This document shows, in pieces, positions 1 to 9,464 of a DNA stretch of 34,628 nucleotides (the stretch's first letter is position 1; the number at the start of each line of letters is the position of its first letter). The notes under the pieces were generated by a model that did no database searches, was not told the DNA's origin, and was given only the letters and a program-made list of their open reading frames with translations. Made by a program: the position numbers and the translations under genes. Origin of the DNA: Alphaproteobacteria bacterium CG11_big_fil_rev_8_21_14_0_20_39_49. GTDB lineage: Bacteria; Pseudomonadota; Alphaproteobacteria; Rickettsiales; UBA6187. The stretch lies in assembly GCA_002787635.1 (NCBI GenBank), contig PCXK01000007.1, positions 205,894 to 240,521 of the forward strand, written 5' to 3'.

Positions 1-251
1 ATAAAGGTGTAAACGCAAGTGAAGAACTGGCAAAAGAACTAGAAAAAACGGTAAGGAAAGAGATTGGGGCGATAGCAAAGCCTGATCTGTTGCAATTTGT
101 AACAGGTTTGCCTAAAACTCGTTCAGGTAAGATAATGAGACGGATACTCCGAAAAATCGCTGAAAATGATTATTCTAATTTGGGGGATACTAAAACCTTA
201 ACGAATCCGGAAATTATTGACGGACTTATTGAAAACAGGCTTAATAAATAA
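1..251 (+). CDS. acs: Acetyl-CoA synthetase, C-terminal end (partial)
   Basis: The frame is open from base 3 to a TAA at 249-251 and gives the last 82 residues of an AMP-forming acyl-CoA synthetase. The sequence [12 protein letters not shown] is the C-terminal hallmark of acetyl-CoA synthetase: its lysine contacts the adenylate intermediate and is the known acetylation site that controls the enzyme. The family activates acetate to acetyl-CoA through acetyl-AMP in the cytoplasm. The N-terminal part lies outside the window, so a propionyl-CoA synthetase relative cannot be excluded. The gene ends 64 bases before divK and is on the same strand. Confidence 0.85.
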   Translation, partial: KGVNASEELAKELEKTVRKEIGAIAKPDLLQFVTGLPKTRSGKIMRRILRKIAENDYSNLGDTKTLTNPEIIDGLIENRLNK

Positions 252-254
252 AAA

Positions 255-269
255 TTAACCAATTGTTTA
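255..269 (+). promoter_or_regulatory. Possible CtrA-binding site upstream of divK
   Basis: The bases TTAA-CCAATTG-TTTA match the alphaproteobacterial CtrA consensus TTAA-N7-TTAA with one mismatch and lie 46 bases before the divK start. In Caulobacter, divK is controlled by CtrA, so the position makes sense. A single near-match in AT-rich DNA can arise by chance, so this is a suggestion only. An adjoining short palindrome (267-283) overlaps the right half. Confidence 0.35.
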
Positions 270-315
270 CTAAATTTTAGTAATATATAGATTAGTCTTC
301 TATAGGGGAAAGTTA

Positions 316-714
316 ATGGCTAAAGAAAATAAGAAGAAAAACATATTTATCGTTGAAGATAACGAGCTTAATTTAAAGCTTTTCAAAGACATTCTTAATG
401 CTAATGGTTTCGATACATCTTACACTCAAGATGGATTTGAGGCTTTTTCCCTTATAAAAAAGCATAAGCCGGACACCATATTAATGGATATACAGTTACA
501 TGGAATTTCAGGTTTTGATATTATAAAAGAAATCAAGTCTGATGATGAAATTAAACATATCCCGATAATTGTTGTTACTGCTTTTGCGATGAAAGATGAT
601 AAGAAAAAAATTATGGATTCGGGTTGTGAGGCGTATATAGCAAAGCCTATATCAATTAACCCGTTCCTTGATACTATTAGCAAGTATGCTAATAATATAG
701 TGGAAACAAATTAA
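316..714 (+). CDS. divK: DivK-type single-domain response regulator
   Basis: This 132-residue stand-alone receiver (REC) domain has the acidic pair E14/D15, the phospho-acceptor Asp58 in ILMDIQL, and the conserved Lys in AKPIS. There is no output domain, as in DivK. DivK is phosphorylated by DivJ-type kinases and dephosphorylated by PleC-type kinases; it controls polarity and, through DivL-CckA, CtrA activity. The ATG at 316 follows a good ribosome site (AGGGGAAAG). The gene sits 15 bases ahead of pleD, the arrangement found in Caulobacter and many relatives, and the two are probably cotranscribed. Confidence 0.92.
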   Translation: MAKENKKKNIFIVEDNELNLKLFKDILNANGFDTSYTQDGFEAFSLIKKHKPDTILMDIQLHGISGFDIIKEIKSDDEIKHIPIIVVTAFAMKDDKKKIMDSGCEAYIAKPISINPFLDTISKYANNIVETN

Positions 715-729
715 TTTTCAGGAAGATTA

Positions 730-2109
730 ATGGCGGCAAAAATTTTAGTTGTTGACGATTTGTTACCCAATCGAAGGCTTCTTGAAGCTAAGCTAAAAGG
801 CGGCTACTATAATGTAGACACAGCCGAAAGCGGTCAGGAGGCAATAGATAAAGCTACTGCAAACCCTCCCGATGTTATATTGCTTGATGTGATGATGCCT
901 GAAATGGATGGTTTTGAGGCGTGTAGAATCCTGAAAAAAAACCCTATAACTTGCGATGTGCCTGTTGTTATGGTGACGGCTTTAAGTGACGTTGAAGATC
1001 GTGTGCAGGGGCTTAATTCGGGTGCGGACGATTTTTTGACAAAACCTATTAACGATCTGGCGTTATTTGCAAGGATACGTTCGTTGGTAAGGCTCAAAAG
1101 CATGACTGACGAGTTAAAGCTGCGTGACCAGACGGGAGAAAAGTTTGGTGCGGAAGATCCAAGAAGAGATATTGAGAATAACTTAGCCGGTTCTAATGTT
1201 TTAATAATTGATGATGATGCGGCTCAGGCTCAGCAGATAAGTACGAAATTATCTGAAATTAATGTTAATGCCACCGTAATAGGTAATCCGCCGGATGCGG
1301 TAAGAAAGTCTGAAGAGCAAAGTTTTGACCTTATTATGGTTAGTGCCCAGCTTTCTAGCGATGACGGCATAAATTTATGTACGCACCTTAGAAGTCAGGA
1401 TAAAACACGAAATACACCTTTACTTATAATTATTGAAGACGATAAACCCGAATTGTTGGTCAAAGCACTTGACCTTGGCGTAAATGACTATCTTGTTACC
1501 CCCATTGATTCTAATGAGGTTATAGCAAGGGTGAAGATTCAGGTAAGGCGTAAAAAATATCAAGATGCCTTGCAGGCAAACCAGCAACAAAGTCTGGAAA
1601 TGGCTGTGCGTGACGGCTTAACAGGTCTATATAACAGAAGATATTTTGATACGCATGTCGAAAGAATGCTTGAATCTTCTAAGGAAAACGGAAAACCTTT
1701 ATCGTTAATGATATTGGATATGGATCATTTTAAGCATGTTAACGATACATACGGTCACCAAAGCGGTGATGAGATTCTAAAGCAGTTATCCGACAGAATT
1801 ATGAAAAGCGTAAGACCTTCGGACTTGGTGGCAAGATATGGAGGTGAAGAGTTTGTTGTGGTAATGCCAAGCACGAACTTGAAGAACTCTTCTATTGTGG
1901 GCGAAAGAATAAGAAAAGTCATAGAGGCTTACCCGTTTTCAATACCGGTTGAGCCGGGGCAGATTAAAAAAACCATCAGCGTAGGTCTGGCGGTTTCAAC
2001 GCCCGATGATAAAGTTGAACAGGTTGTTGAAAGAGCCGACAAGGCTTTATATCATGTCAAGAACACCGGTCGTAATAAAGTAGCAGTATATAGCGAAAGA
2101 CCGCTTTAA
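730..2109 (+). CDS. pleD: PleD-type response regulator diguanylate cyclase
   Basis: The 459-residue protein has the PleD layout REC-REC-GGDEF. The first REC (about 1-125) has D9/D10, phospho-acceptor Asp53 in LLDVMMPEMDG and a TKP lysine. The second REC (about 155-280) lacks a proper acceptor, with VSAQL where LLD would be, and is likely the dimerization adaptor, as in Caulobacter PleD. The cyclase domain has GGEEF at 371-375 and an inhibitory-site RxxD (R362-D365). It should make cyclic di-GMP from two GTP when phosphorylated and be feedback-inhibited by product. The start is preceded by AGGAAGATTA. Co-directional with divK, it belongs to the cell-cycle and polarity circuit. Confidence 0.94.
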   Translation: MAAKILVVDDLLPNRRLLEAKLKGGYYNVDTAESGQEAIDKATANPPDVILLDVMMPEMDGFEACRILKKNPITCDVPVVMVTALSDVEDRVQGLNSGADDFLTKPINDLALFARIRSLVRLKSMTDELKLRDQTGEKFGAEDPRRDIENNLAGSNVLIIDDDAAQAQQISTKLSEINVNATVIGNPPDAVRKSEEQSFDLIMVSAQLSSDDGINLCTHLRSQDKTRNTPLLIIIEDDKPELLVKALDLGVNDYLVTPIDSNEVIARVKIQVRRKKYQDALQANQQQSLEMAVRDGLTGLYNRRYFDTHVERMLESSKENGKPLSLMILDMDHFKHVNDTYGHQSGDEILKQLSDRIMKSVRPSDLVARYGGEEFVVVMPSTNLKNSSIVGERIRKVIEAYPFSIPVEPGQIKKTISVGLAVSTPDDKVEQVVERADKALYHVKNTGRNKVAVYSERPL

Positions 2110-2141
2110 ATCTGCAATGTTACCATTTCAAGCCACAGTCT

Positions 2142-3035
2142 TTATGCCTGTTCTTTTTCTTCTATCTTATGACCTCTTGCCTTTTGCAGACGATAATTAA
2201 ATTCAGCTCCGAATATAAATATCATAGCCGTTATATAGAAGAATAATAAGAACGCTATTATTCCTCCCAAGCTTCCATATATGATGTTTACCTGATCAAA
2301 ATTACTCAAGTATTTTGAAAAAAGAGCTCCCGCTATAAACCAGAAAATTATAACGATAGCGGCTCCATATGAAACCGATAAAACTCCCTGTTTAGTATTG
2401 GGTAGTATTATATAAGCCGCTATTACCACTAAAAATAATGTTATAGTAGTTATTATATATCTGATATACCCCCATGCAGGGCTTGCCGAGAAGCCTTTTA
2501 GATGAAGAAGCTCGGTAATTTCTTTCAACTCTAAGGATTCTTGAAGGTTAGACCATAGGTTCGGGGCTATTATTAAAAGCAGTGTTACTATCATAAGTGC
2601 TGCCGTTAGTATTATGAACTCTCCTATGCTCATTAATCTACGCCATATATATGCAGGCGGTGTACTCACCCTGTAAGCACGGTTAAGTATTGTCCGCAAT
2701 CCGTCCACCATTGATGATGCCGTCCATATGGAGCCGAATATAGCTATTGTAAGTAGACCCTGCGGAGGACCGGACGCAATTTCCTGTATCCGTGGTTTTA
2801 GTGCGGGTATTATTTCTTCCGGTATAAGATCGTTTTGCAGTATTAGATCTATCATTTTTATGCCGACATCGGACTGACCGATATATCCGGCAATAGCAAC
2901 AAAAAAAACCAGAAAAGGAAACAGTGCTAATAATGCCAAAAATGCCAGATAACCGGCATGCTCAATGCCGTCGTGTCTAACCGTATCGTATGCTGCATTA
3001 TAAAAACATTTAAAAACTTGTTTGACTGAAAGCAT
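2142..3035 (-). CDS. YihY/BrkB family inner-membrane protein
   Basis: The 297-residue protein has about six hydrophobic membrane segments and the N-terminal family signature HAGYLAFLALLALFPFLVFF. The YihY/BrkB family (once misnamed ribonuclease BN) has a poorly defined transport or envelope role; no enzyme activity should be assumed. The C-terminal tail after the last membrane segment is short and charged (KARGHKIEEKEQA). It converges on pleD with a 32-base gap and no obvious terminator hairpin. Its start is 29 bases downstream of the end of the ArsC-like gene, so it may be the last gene of a minus-strand operon. Confidence 0.88.
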   Translation of the reverse strand: MLSVKQVFKCFYNAAYDTVRHDGIEHAGYLAFLALLALFPFLVFFVAIAGYIGQSDVGIKMIDLILQNDLIPEEIIPALKPRIQEIASGPPQGLLTIAIFGSIWTASSMVDGLRTILNRAYRVSTPPAYIWRRLMSIGEFIILTAALMIVTLLLIIAPNLWSNLQESLELKEITELLHLKGFSASPAWGYIRYIITTITLFLVVIAAYIILPNTKQGVLSVSYGAAIVIIFWFIAGALFSKYLSNFDQVNIIYGSLGGIIAFLLFFYITAMIFIFGAEFNYRLQKARGHKIEEKEQA

Positions 3036-3064
3036 TTTTATTACTTACTTTGCAGATTTTAAAA

Positions 3065-3424
3065 CTATGCTAAGATGCGGTTATTTGTAAGTTCTTTATA
3101 ATCTTCTTCATTGAATCCTACAATATATTTATTGCCTGTAAATAATATAGGTCTTTTTATAATAGAAGGATTTTCAATCATTATTTTAATTGCCGAGCCT
3201 TCATTATTAACGCTCTGTTTTTGTTCTTCGGAAAGTTTCTTATATGTAGTCCCGCGTTTATTGATAAGCAAATCTATGCCTATATTTTCACACCATTGCC
3301 GAAGCAATTCCTCAGTCGGAGGCTGCTTTTTATAATCGTGAAACTCAAATTCCACGCCATTATCCTCAAGCCGTTTGCAGGCTTTTTTTACGGTGTCGCA
3401 ATTTTTTATTCCATACATCTTCAT
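3065..3424 (-). CDS. yffB: ArsC/Spx-family protein, YffB-like reductase
   Basis: The 119-residue thioredoxin-fold protein starts MKMYGIKNCDTVKKACKRL, the YffB form of the ArsC family, with the nucleophilic Cys9 and a second cysteine at 16. The RGTTYKKL motif and the KRPIL segment near the C terminus are family markers. YffB-type proteins are thought to be glutathione-dependent thiol reductases; arsenate reduction is not established for them and there are no ars genes nearby. Its ATG overlaps the TGA of the upstream pyrophosphohydrolase gene (ATGA), so the two are translationally coupled. Confidence 0.85.
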   Translation of the reverse strand: MKMYGIKNCDTVKKACKRLEDNGVEFEFHDYKKQPPTEELLRQWCENIGIDLLINKRGTTYKKLSEEQKQSVNNEGSAIKIMIENPSIIKRPILFTGNKYIVGFNEEDYKELTNNRILA

Positions 3425-3831
3425 GCCGCTATCATATCCTCATATGACGGAGCAGTCCAGCTTTGCGGCTTTTGAACTTTGCCGTTTACATATTTAATCG
3501 TGCCGTCAGGCTGTTTTTTACCAAGGTTTGCCTCGCATATCCTTTTCATAACTTCAACCGTCTTTTCTTGAGCCTTCTCGTGGTTGTCGCCTTCAAAACG
3601 GAAGGTTTTATAAATACCGTTAAGGGCTATGAATGCAACATCACCGAAACCGTCAATTATTTCAGGCAGGTCATGCTCTTTTACGGCTTTCTTTGTTTCT
3701 TCAACCTCTTCATTTAAGAAGTCGAGCGTTTTTCCAAGAAGCGTTTTTTCGTCAACGCCTTCGGCAAGTTTAGGGTCAACTTCAAAATCACGGCTGAATT
3801 CTGTAGATTTTTCAACGATTTCATATGTCAT
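3421..3831 (-). CDS. MazG-type nucleotide pyrophosphohydrolase
   Basis: This 136-residue all-alpha protein shows the metal-binding pattern of the MazG / phosphoribosyl-ATP pyrophosphohydrolase superfamily: acidic residues E41, E42, E44 and E45, then EIIDGFGD (E57, D60, D64). Such enzymes hydrolyse NTPs or dNTPs to the monophosphate plus pyrophosphate with magnesium, often as house-cleaning enzymes; related single-domain versions are common in phages. The exact substrate cannot be read from the sequence. AAGAAGG lies upstream of the ATG. The stop overlaps the start of the YffB-like gene by four bases. Confidence 0.75.
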   Translation of the reverse strand: MTYEIVEKSTEFSRDFEVDPKLAEGVDEKTLLGKTLDFLNEEVEETKKAVKEHDLPEIIDGFGDVAFIALNGIYKTFRFEGDNHEKAQEKTVEVMKRICEANLGKKQPDGTIKYVNGKVQKPQSWTAPSYEDMIAA

Positions 3832-3846
3832 TATAAAATACCTTCT

Positions 3847-4074
3847 TTAGTGTTTTGTTTTATTTTCCAAATCTTTTAAATCTTTTTGTAGCTCTTCTTT
3901 TTTTGCTTCGATTTTATCGGAAACGGATTGTAAATTCAAAGATAGTTTTTCCTCTATCTCTTTATTTAAATCATCACGGTATTGTTTTATTTTTTCGAGT
4001 TCTTTTTTGATTTCGTTATTTTCCTTTTTGGCTTCTTTTGCCTGTTTCTTTAGTTCGTCTAGTAACTTACCCAT
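3847..4074 (-). CDS. Small coiled-coil protein of unknown function
   Basis: The ATG at 4074 is preceded by AGGAACGG and gives 75 residues beginning MGKLLDELKKQAKEAKKEN. A longer reading from a TTG at 4104 has no ribosome site and is less likely. Almost the whole protein is Lys/Glu-rich heptad-like sequence (KKELEKIKQYRDDLNKEIEE), so it is predicted to be a soluble coiled coil. No family is recognised. It lies 15 bases before the pyrophosphohydrolase gene and may lead that operon. Confidence 0.6.
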   Translation of the reverse strand: MGKLLDELKKQAKEAKKENNEIKKELEKIKQYRDDLNKEIEEKLSLNLQSVSDKIEAKKEELQKDLKDLENKTKH

Positions 4075-4207
4075 AACTAAAATACCGTTCCTGAAGTTAA
4101 ACAAAAATTTAATATAAGTGATGTAAGATAAATTGTCCAGTTAACCTTTTATTAAGGAATAAATGTTAGCTTTATTAGTAAGTTAAAGGCAATTTTTATA
4201 AAGTGGA

Positions 4208-4240
4208 ATTAGCTTGAGTTTGCAGCGGCTCACGCTAATT
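4208..4240. other. Inverted repeat between divergent genes
   Basis: ATTAGCtTGAG and CTCAcGCTAAT form a roughly 10-bp stem with one mismatch around a 10-base loop. It lies in the 256-base gap between the divergent coiled-coil gene (start 4074) and lipoprotein gene (start 4331). It could be an operator or leader hairpin; nothing else in the gap is recognisable. Confidence 0.3.
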
Positions 4241-4330
4241 TTATTTTATGGCAAATGTGTATGTTCTTTACAGCTTTCTTTATATGGAGTATCAACGGTT
4301 ATATATAAATATAACAAAGGATATTCTATC

Positions 4331-4723
4331 ATGAAAAAAATTATATCATTATCGTTGGCAACGGCTATTTTGCTTAATGTAACTGCATGCGGTACTATTT
4401 TACACCCTGAAAGGAAGGGGCAAACGGGAGGGCGGCTTGATGCCGGAATAGTTGCCCTTAACGGTATAGGTCTGTTGTTTTTTATAATACCGGGTGCTGT
4501 GGCATTTGCCGTAGATTTCGGTAACGGTACTATTTATCTTCCTAATTCTGACAGAAGCTCACTTGATATTGATAAAATGAAGACAATCAAGGTTGATAAA
4601 GAAGGTTTGACAAAAGAGCTTGCTGCCAAAATAGTATCTGAAAAAACAGGTCAAACTATAGATGTTTCTAAAGCCGAAATTTATAAAGAAAATAAAAATG
4701 GTGATGCGGTTCGTTTGTATTAA
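4331..4723 (+). CDS. Small conserved lipoprotein
   Basis: The ATG at 4331 follows AAAGG and starts a lipoprotein signal peptide, MKKIISLSLATAILLNVTAC, with lipidated Cys20 (lipobox VTAC). A longer frame from 4214 exists but would bury the signal peptide. The mature part has a conserved-looking hydrophobic stretch, GIGLLFFIIPGAVAFAVDF, followed by GTIYLP, a pattern I associate with small Gram-negative lipoproteins that are sometimes mislabelled as polyribonucleotide nucleotidyltransferase. The C-terminal half is charged and soluble. The role is unknown; the protein is probably anchored in the outer membrane and has one possible membrane-inserting segment. A strong terminator follows. Confidence 0.8.
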   Translation: MKKIISLSLATAILLNVTACGTILHPERKGQTGGRLDAGIVALNGIGLLFFIIPGAVAFAVDFGNGTIYLPNSDRSSLDIDKMKTIKVDKEGLTKELAAKIVSEKTGQTIDVSKAEIYKENKNGDAVRLY

Positions 4724-4748
4724 TAGAAAAAATTATTACGTTTTTTAT

Positions 4749-4784
4749 AAAAAGGGCAAATACCTTGCGGTGTTTGTCCTTTTT
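4749..4784 (+). terminator. Rho-independent terminator after the lipoprotein gene
   Basis: A 16-bp stem with G-U pairs (AAAAAGGGCAAATACC / GGTGTTTGTCCTTTTT) closes a TTGC loop, and the 3' arm ends in a run of T. It starts 25 bases after the lipoprotein stop and separates that gene from thiC. Confidence 0.8.
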
Positions 4785-4849
4785 GTTTAGATGGCGTTTA
4801 CTTTAGCGTTTTAGTGTGGTATTTGGTCTTATGCTTTTCATTAAAATAG

Positions 4850-6688
<1,839 letters not shown>

Positions 6689-6689
6689 T

Positions 6690-7394
6690 ATGTCCAATAA
6701 AATAATAATCTGGTTTAAATCTATATCTTGTACAGCTATATCTCATACTATTATGGTTATAGGTGCTACGTCAGCCTTTTTTGTTTTTGTTTTATATGAA
6801 AACAGGGATGTTCATCATAAAGCTGAAGTTGCTTCGTTAAAAGCTGAAATTAGTGAAGTAAAAAACAGAAATGATGTTTTATCCAATAGAGTCGACTTTC
6901 TTACAAAGGATAATGAAAAATATTTATCTATTTTGCAAAATACTAACAACTCAATACCTTTTTATGACAGTAAAATAGAAAAACTAACCAAGGAGATAGT
7001 GGAATATAAAGAAAAATTGGGTAATAAGTGTAGTGAGATAGGAAGTGTTAAAAACCTTCCAAAAGAGGATTGGTTATTATCAACTACTGAAGATGGTAGT
7101 TATATTACTATTGAAGAAAAAAAGGCAGGAAGTGCGTATATAGATAAAAAAACAGGAGCAAGCATTGGTGTAAGGTATATTAATAGTAATAAAATTGCTG
7201 AAGATGTAACTATAACTTTTCCAGATGGTACTACAAAAAAAGTTGCAGAGGCGTATCCGGGAGAGTCTTGGAGTTATAAAAAAGATAATGATGAATATAG
7301 ACTTATTTTAAATAAGTTGGACTGGGCTTCCGGTAGGTACACGATTGAAATTATGCAGTTAAACGATACCTTAGAAATTAAAGAGAAGCCTTAG
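6690..7394 (+). CDS. Membrane-anchored coiled-coil protein, function unknown
   Basis: The 234-residue protein has one N-terminal membrane segment (about 14-36, HTIMVIGATSAFFVFVLY). This is followed by a coiled coil (about 42-110, with KAEISEVKNRNDVLSNRVDF) and a C-terminal domain of about 115 residues that is probably beta-rich and lies in the periplasm. No family is recognised. The ATG comes one base after the thiC stop, and its ribosome site (AGAAGG) lies inside thiC, so it is translationally coupled to thiC. Nothing in the sequence suggests a role in thiamine metabolism. The codons look more AT-rich than those of thiC. Confidence 0.72.
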   Translation: MSNKIIIWFKSISCTAISHTIMVIGATSAFFVFVLYENRDVHHKAEVASLKAEISEVKNRNDVLSNRVDFLTKDNEKYLSILQNTNNSIPFYDSKIEKLTKEIVEYKEKLGNKCSEIGSVKNLPKEDWLLSTTEDGSYITIEEKKAGSAYIDKKTGASIGVRYINSNKIAEDVTITFPDGTTKKVAEAYPGESWSYKKDNDEYRLILNKLDWASGRYTIEIMQLNDTLEIKEKP

Positions 7395-7416
7395 AAGTTA
7401 TATTATATTTTCTTAG

Positions 7417-7548
7417 ATTCCGTATCAGGTACGGAATGACTATCTTCCGTCACCCTATGGCTTGACCATAGGGTCTAAGGTTTATAAATTATGTATATGC
7501 TTTGCACATGCTTATTATTTTTCTTGGATTCCAAATCAAGTTTGGAAT
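7417..7548. repeat. Cluster of three short dispersed palindromes
   Basis: Three hairpins lie in the gap before the GIY-YIG gene. They are 7417-7437 (ATTCCGTA-tcagg-TACGGAAT), 7452-7474 (ACCCTATGG-cttga-CCATAGGGT) and 7528-7548 (ATTCCAAA-tcaag-TTTGGAAT). All three have five-base loops of similar type (tcagg, cttga, tcaag), and the first and third share the flanks TCTT(A/G)G and GAATGAC. These look like members of the short intergenic palindromic repeats common in AT-rich alphaproteobacteria. They could also end transcription of the thiC pair. Confidence 0.75.
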
Positions 7549-7582
7549 GACGGTTTTTTGGGTTTGGAATGGCGTTTTAAAT

Positions 7583-7882
7583 ATGGAAAAGAATTTCTTT
7601 GTTTATATATTTGCAAGCGGTGAAAACGGCACTTTATATGTGGGAGTTACTTCAAACCTGCCGAAAAGGGTGTATGAGCATAAAAACAAGTTAATTGAAG
7701 GGTTTACTAAAAAATATAATGTAGATAAGCTTGTATATTATGAAAATCATGATTCGGCAGAGTCGGCTATTTTAAGGGAAAAAAAGTTAAAGGCATGGAG
7801 AAGAAGTTGGAAATTGGATTTGACATATAAGTTTAATCCATACTGGGAAGATTTATATGAAAATATTGCATGTTTTTCATGA
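7583..7882 (+). CDS. GIY-YIG domain protein (UPF0213/YhbQ-like)
   Basis: Starting at ATG 7583 the protein is 99 residues, a bare GIY-YIG nuclease domain: FVYIFASGENGTLYVGVTSN carries the YI...YVG motif, followed by the basic helix RVYEHK and the conserved Glu in ILREKKLKAWRR. A longer frame from 7502 would translate the palindrome upstream and is rejected. Stand-alone proteins of this type are often annotated as excinuclease-subunit-C-like; their cellular role and target are not known. No strong ribosome site is visible. Many bacteria with dispersed palindromes hold such single-domain genes, but a functional link is only speculation. Confidence 0.85.
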   Translation: MEKNFFVYIFASGENGTLYVGVTSNLPKRVYEHKNKLIEGFTKKYNVDKLVYYENHDSAESAILREKKLKAWRRSWKLDLTYKFNPYWEDLYENIACFS

Positions 7883-7903
7883 ATGCTTTTTTCTTGCTCA
7901 CAT

Positions 7904-7934
7904 CTTGACAAAAATCAACTCAATTCCCACATCT
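7904..7934 (+). promoter_or_regulatory. Candidate heat-shock (RpoH) promoter
   Basis: CTTGACA at 7904-7910 and CCCACATCT at 7926-7934 are 15 bases apart and resemble the sigma-32 elements CTTGAAA and CCCCATNT. They lie 64-94 bases before hsp20, a typical RpoH target. A sigma-70 reading (TTGACA with TATAAT at 7934-7939) would need a 23-base spacer and is unlikely. Confidence 0.5.
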
Positions 7935-7997
7935 ATAATATAGGATGTACAGCCTTGTTTTATTTTATAAGCAATTAAGATTTAAGGAGGTTTTACC

Positions 7998-8486
7998 ATG
8001 AGTTTAAATAATTTAATCAGTTTTAACAAGCCGGGTGCGGTGCAGGTTAAAAAACGCGGATATGACCCGTTTTTTTCCTTGCAAAGTGAGATAAACAGGT
8101 TGTTTAATGAAGATTTCATGCCGACTTCGGCAAAAGAATATAGCAGTTTAATACCCAACATTGACGTTGTGGAAAACGATAAGCAAATTATCGTAAAGGC
8201 AGAGCTTGCCGGATTGTGCGAAGATGATATAGATATCGAAGTAACTGAAAAATCACTTTCTATCAAAGGTGAAAAGAAAGACGAACATCAGGAAAAAGGC
8301 GATAGCTATATAATTAAGGAATCTTCCTACGGTTCGTTCAGTCGAAGTTTTGCTTTACCTGAAAATGTTGACGGCAATAAGGCGGATGCCAAGTTCAAAA
8401 AAGGCGTGCTGACCATTACTATCCCTAAAAAGGAATTGCCTGAAAACAAGGTTAAGAAGCTAAAAGTAACCAATGGTGATAAATAA
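7998..8486 (+). CDS. Small heat-shock protein, Hsp20 family
   Basis: The 162-residue protein has an alpha-crystallin domain from about 50 to 150: IPNIDVVENDKQIIVKAELAG, then GVLTITIPK with the conserved G-V-L, and a short charged C-terminal tail. The N-terminal arm contains the common FFSLQSEINRLF segment. It is an ATP-independent chaperone that holds unfolded proteins in the cytoplasm and forms oligomers. The ribosome site AAGGAGG, 9 bases before the ATG, is the best in the window and fits an abundant stress protein. A candidate RpoH promoter lies upstream. Confidence 0.94.
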   Translation: MSLNNLISFNKPGAVQVKKRGYDPFFSLQSEINRLFNEDFMPTSAKEYSSLIPNIDVVENDKQIIVKAELAGLCEDDIDIEVTEKSLSIKGEKKDEHQEKGDSYIIKESSYGSFSRSFALPENVDGNKADAKFKKGVLTITIPKKELPENKVKKLKVTNGDK

Positions 8487-8524
8487 CCATAAAGTATCCT
8501 ATATTCATATTGCTTTTTCCTCTA

Positions 8525-8546
8525 TTTTGGTGCTATTTTACCAAAA
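8525..8546. promoter_or_regulatory. Inverted repeat upstream of the metallo-beta-lactamase-fold gene
   Basis: TTTTGGT and ACCAAAA frame an 8-base spacer, 30 bases before the next gene. It could be a weak terminator for hsp20 or an operator. No T-run follows on the plus strand. Confidence 0.3.
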
Positions 8547-8575
8547 CTAAAAAGCCATGATAGGGGGAAAGCAAT

Positions 8576-9463
8576 ATGAAAAAATTATTAAGTGTAGTAT
8601 TATTAAGTTCATCTTTGATAGCAAGCGGTTCTTTTGCCGGTCACCATGGTGATGAAAAAGTTGAGATAAAAAATTTCAAAGCCGCCGATAATATATATAT
8701 GATAGAAGCAAAAGGCGGCAATATCGCTGTTCTAAAAGGTGAAAATAAAACACTTATAATCGATAGCCAGTTTGCCGATATATCTGACGACCTGAAAAAA
8801 GAGATATCCAAAATATCGGAAAAACCTATAAAATTTCTGCTAAATACGCATTATCACTTCGACCATACGGGCGGCAATGAAAATTTCGGTAAAGACGGTG
8901 TGCATATAATCGCTCACGAGTTCGTATATGATAAGCTAAAAAACGGAACGGTTATCAAAGCTTTCAATAAAACTATGGAGCCTGCCCCACAGGAGGCACT
9001 GCCGTTTATAACGCACACTAAAGGTCTTCATCTGCATGAAGGTGATGAGGATATTGATGTAGTTGCCTATCATGGGCATACGGGTGGTGATAGTGCGGTT
9101 TTCTTCAAGAAATCAAATGTGGTGCATACCGGAGACTTATATTTTAACGGCAGATATCCGTTTATTGATACTTCAAACGGCGGAAGCGTTGAAGGTATGA
9201 TAAATGCCATGGAGGATATATTGTCAAAGGTAGACGATAATACAAAAATAATTCCCGGACACGGCTCATTATCCGATAAGAAAACAATGCAAAAAAACCT
9301 TGATATGCTTAAAGATTTTACGGCAACCGTAGCCACAGCTAAAAAAGCCGGAAAATCTAAAGAGGAAATCCTGAAAATGGCGGAAATACAAAAATATGAT
9401 GCCGAATACGGAAAGGATTTCCTTACTACCGAGCAGTTTCTTGCGATAGTTTTTGAAGGCTAA
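8576..9463 (+). CDS. Secreted metallo-beta-lactamase-fold hydrolase
   Basis: The 295-residue protein begins with a signal peptide (MKKLLSVVLLSSSLIASGSFA) likely cleaved after residue 21. The mature part carries the metal-binding motif THYHFDHTGG (H92, H94, D96, H97), a later GHTGGD, HTGDLYFNG and PGHG, so both metal sites look complete. The periplasmic location and these motifs resemble the MBL-fold proteins near class B beta-lactamases and quinoprotein-relay hydrolases. Antibiotic resistance should not be inferred, and the natural substrate is unknown. The start follows AGGGGGAAAG. The gene converges on nrsF with a single base between the stops. Confidence 0.88.
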   Translation: MKKLLSVVLLSSSLIASGSFAGHHGDEKVEIKNFKAADNIYMIEAKGGNIAVLKGENKTLIIDSQFADISDDLKKEISKISEKPIKFLLNTHYHFDHTGGNENFGKDGVHIIAHEFVYDKLKNGTVIKAFNKTMEPAPQEALPFITHTKGLHLHEGDEDIDVVAYHGHTGGDSAVFFKKSNVVHTGDLYFNGRYPFIDTSNGGSVEGMINAMEDILSKVDDNTKIIPGHGSLSDKKTMQKNLDMLKDFTATVATAKKAGKSKEEILKMAEIQKYDAEYGKDFLTTEQFLAIVFEG

Positions 9464-9464
9464 T

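Noticed and set aside
1150-1580. Second REC domain of PleD lacking its phospho-acceptor as a sign of decay
   Set aside because: A degenerate second receiver is the normal state in PleD, where it serves as a dimerization adaptor.
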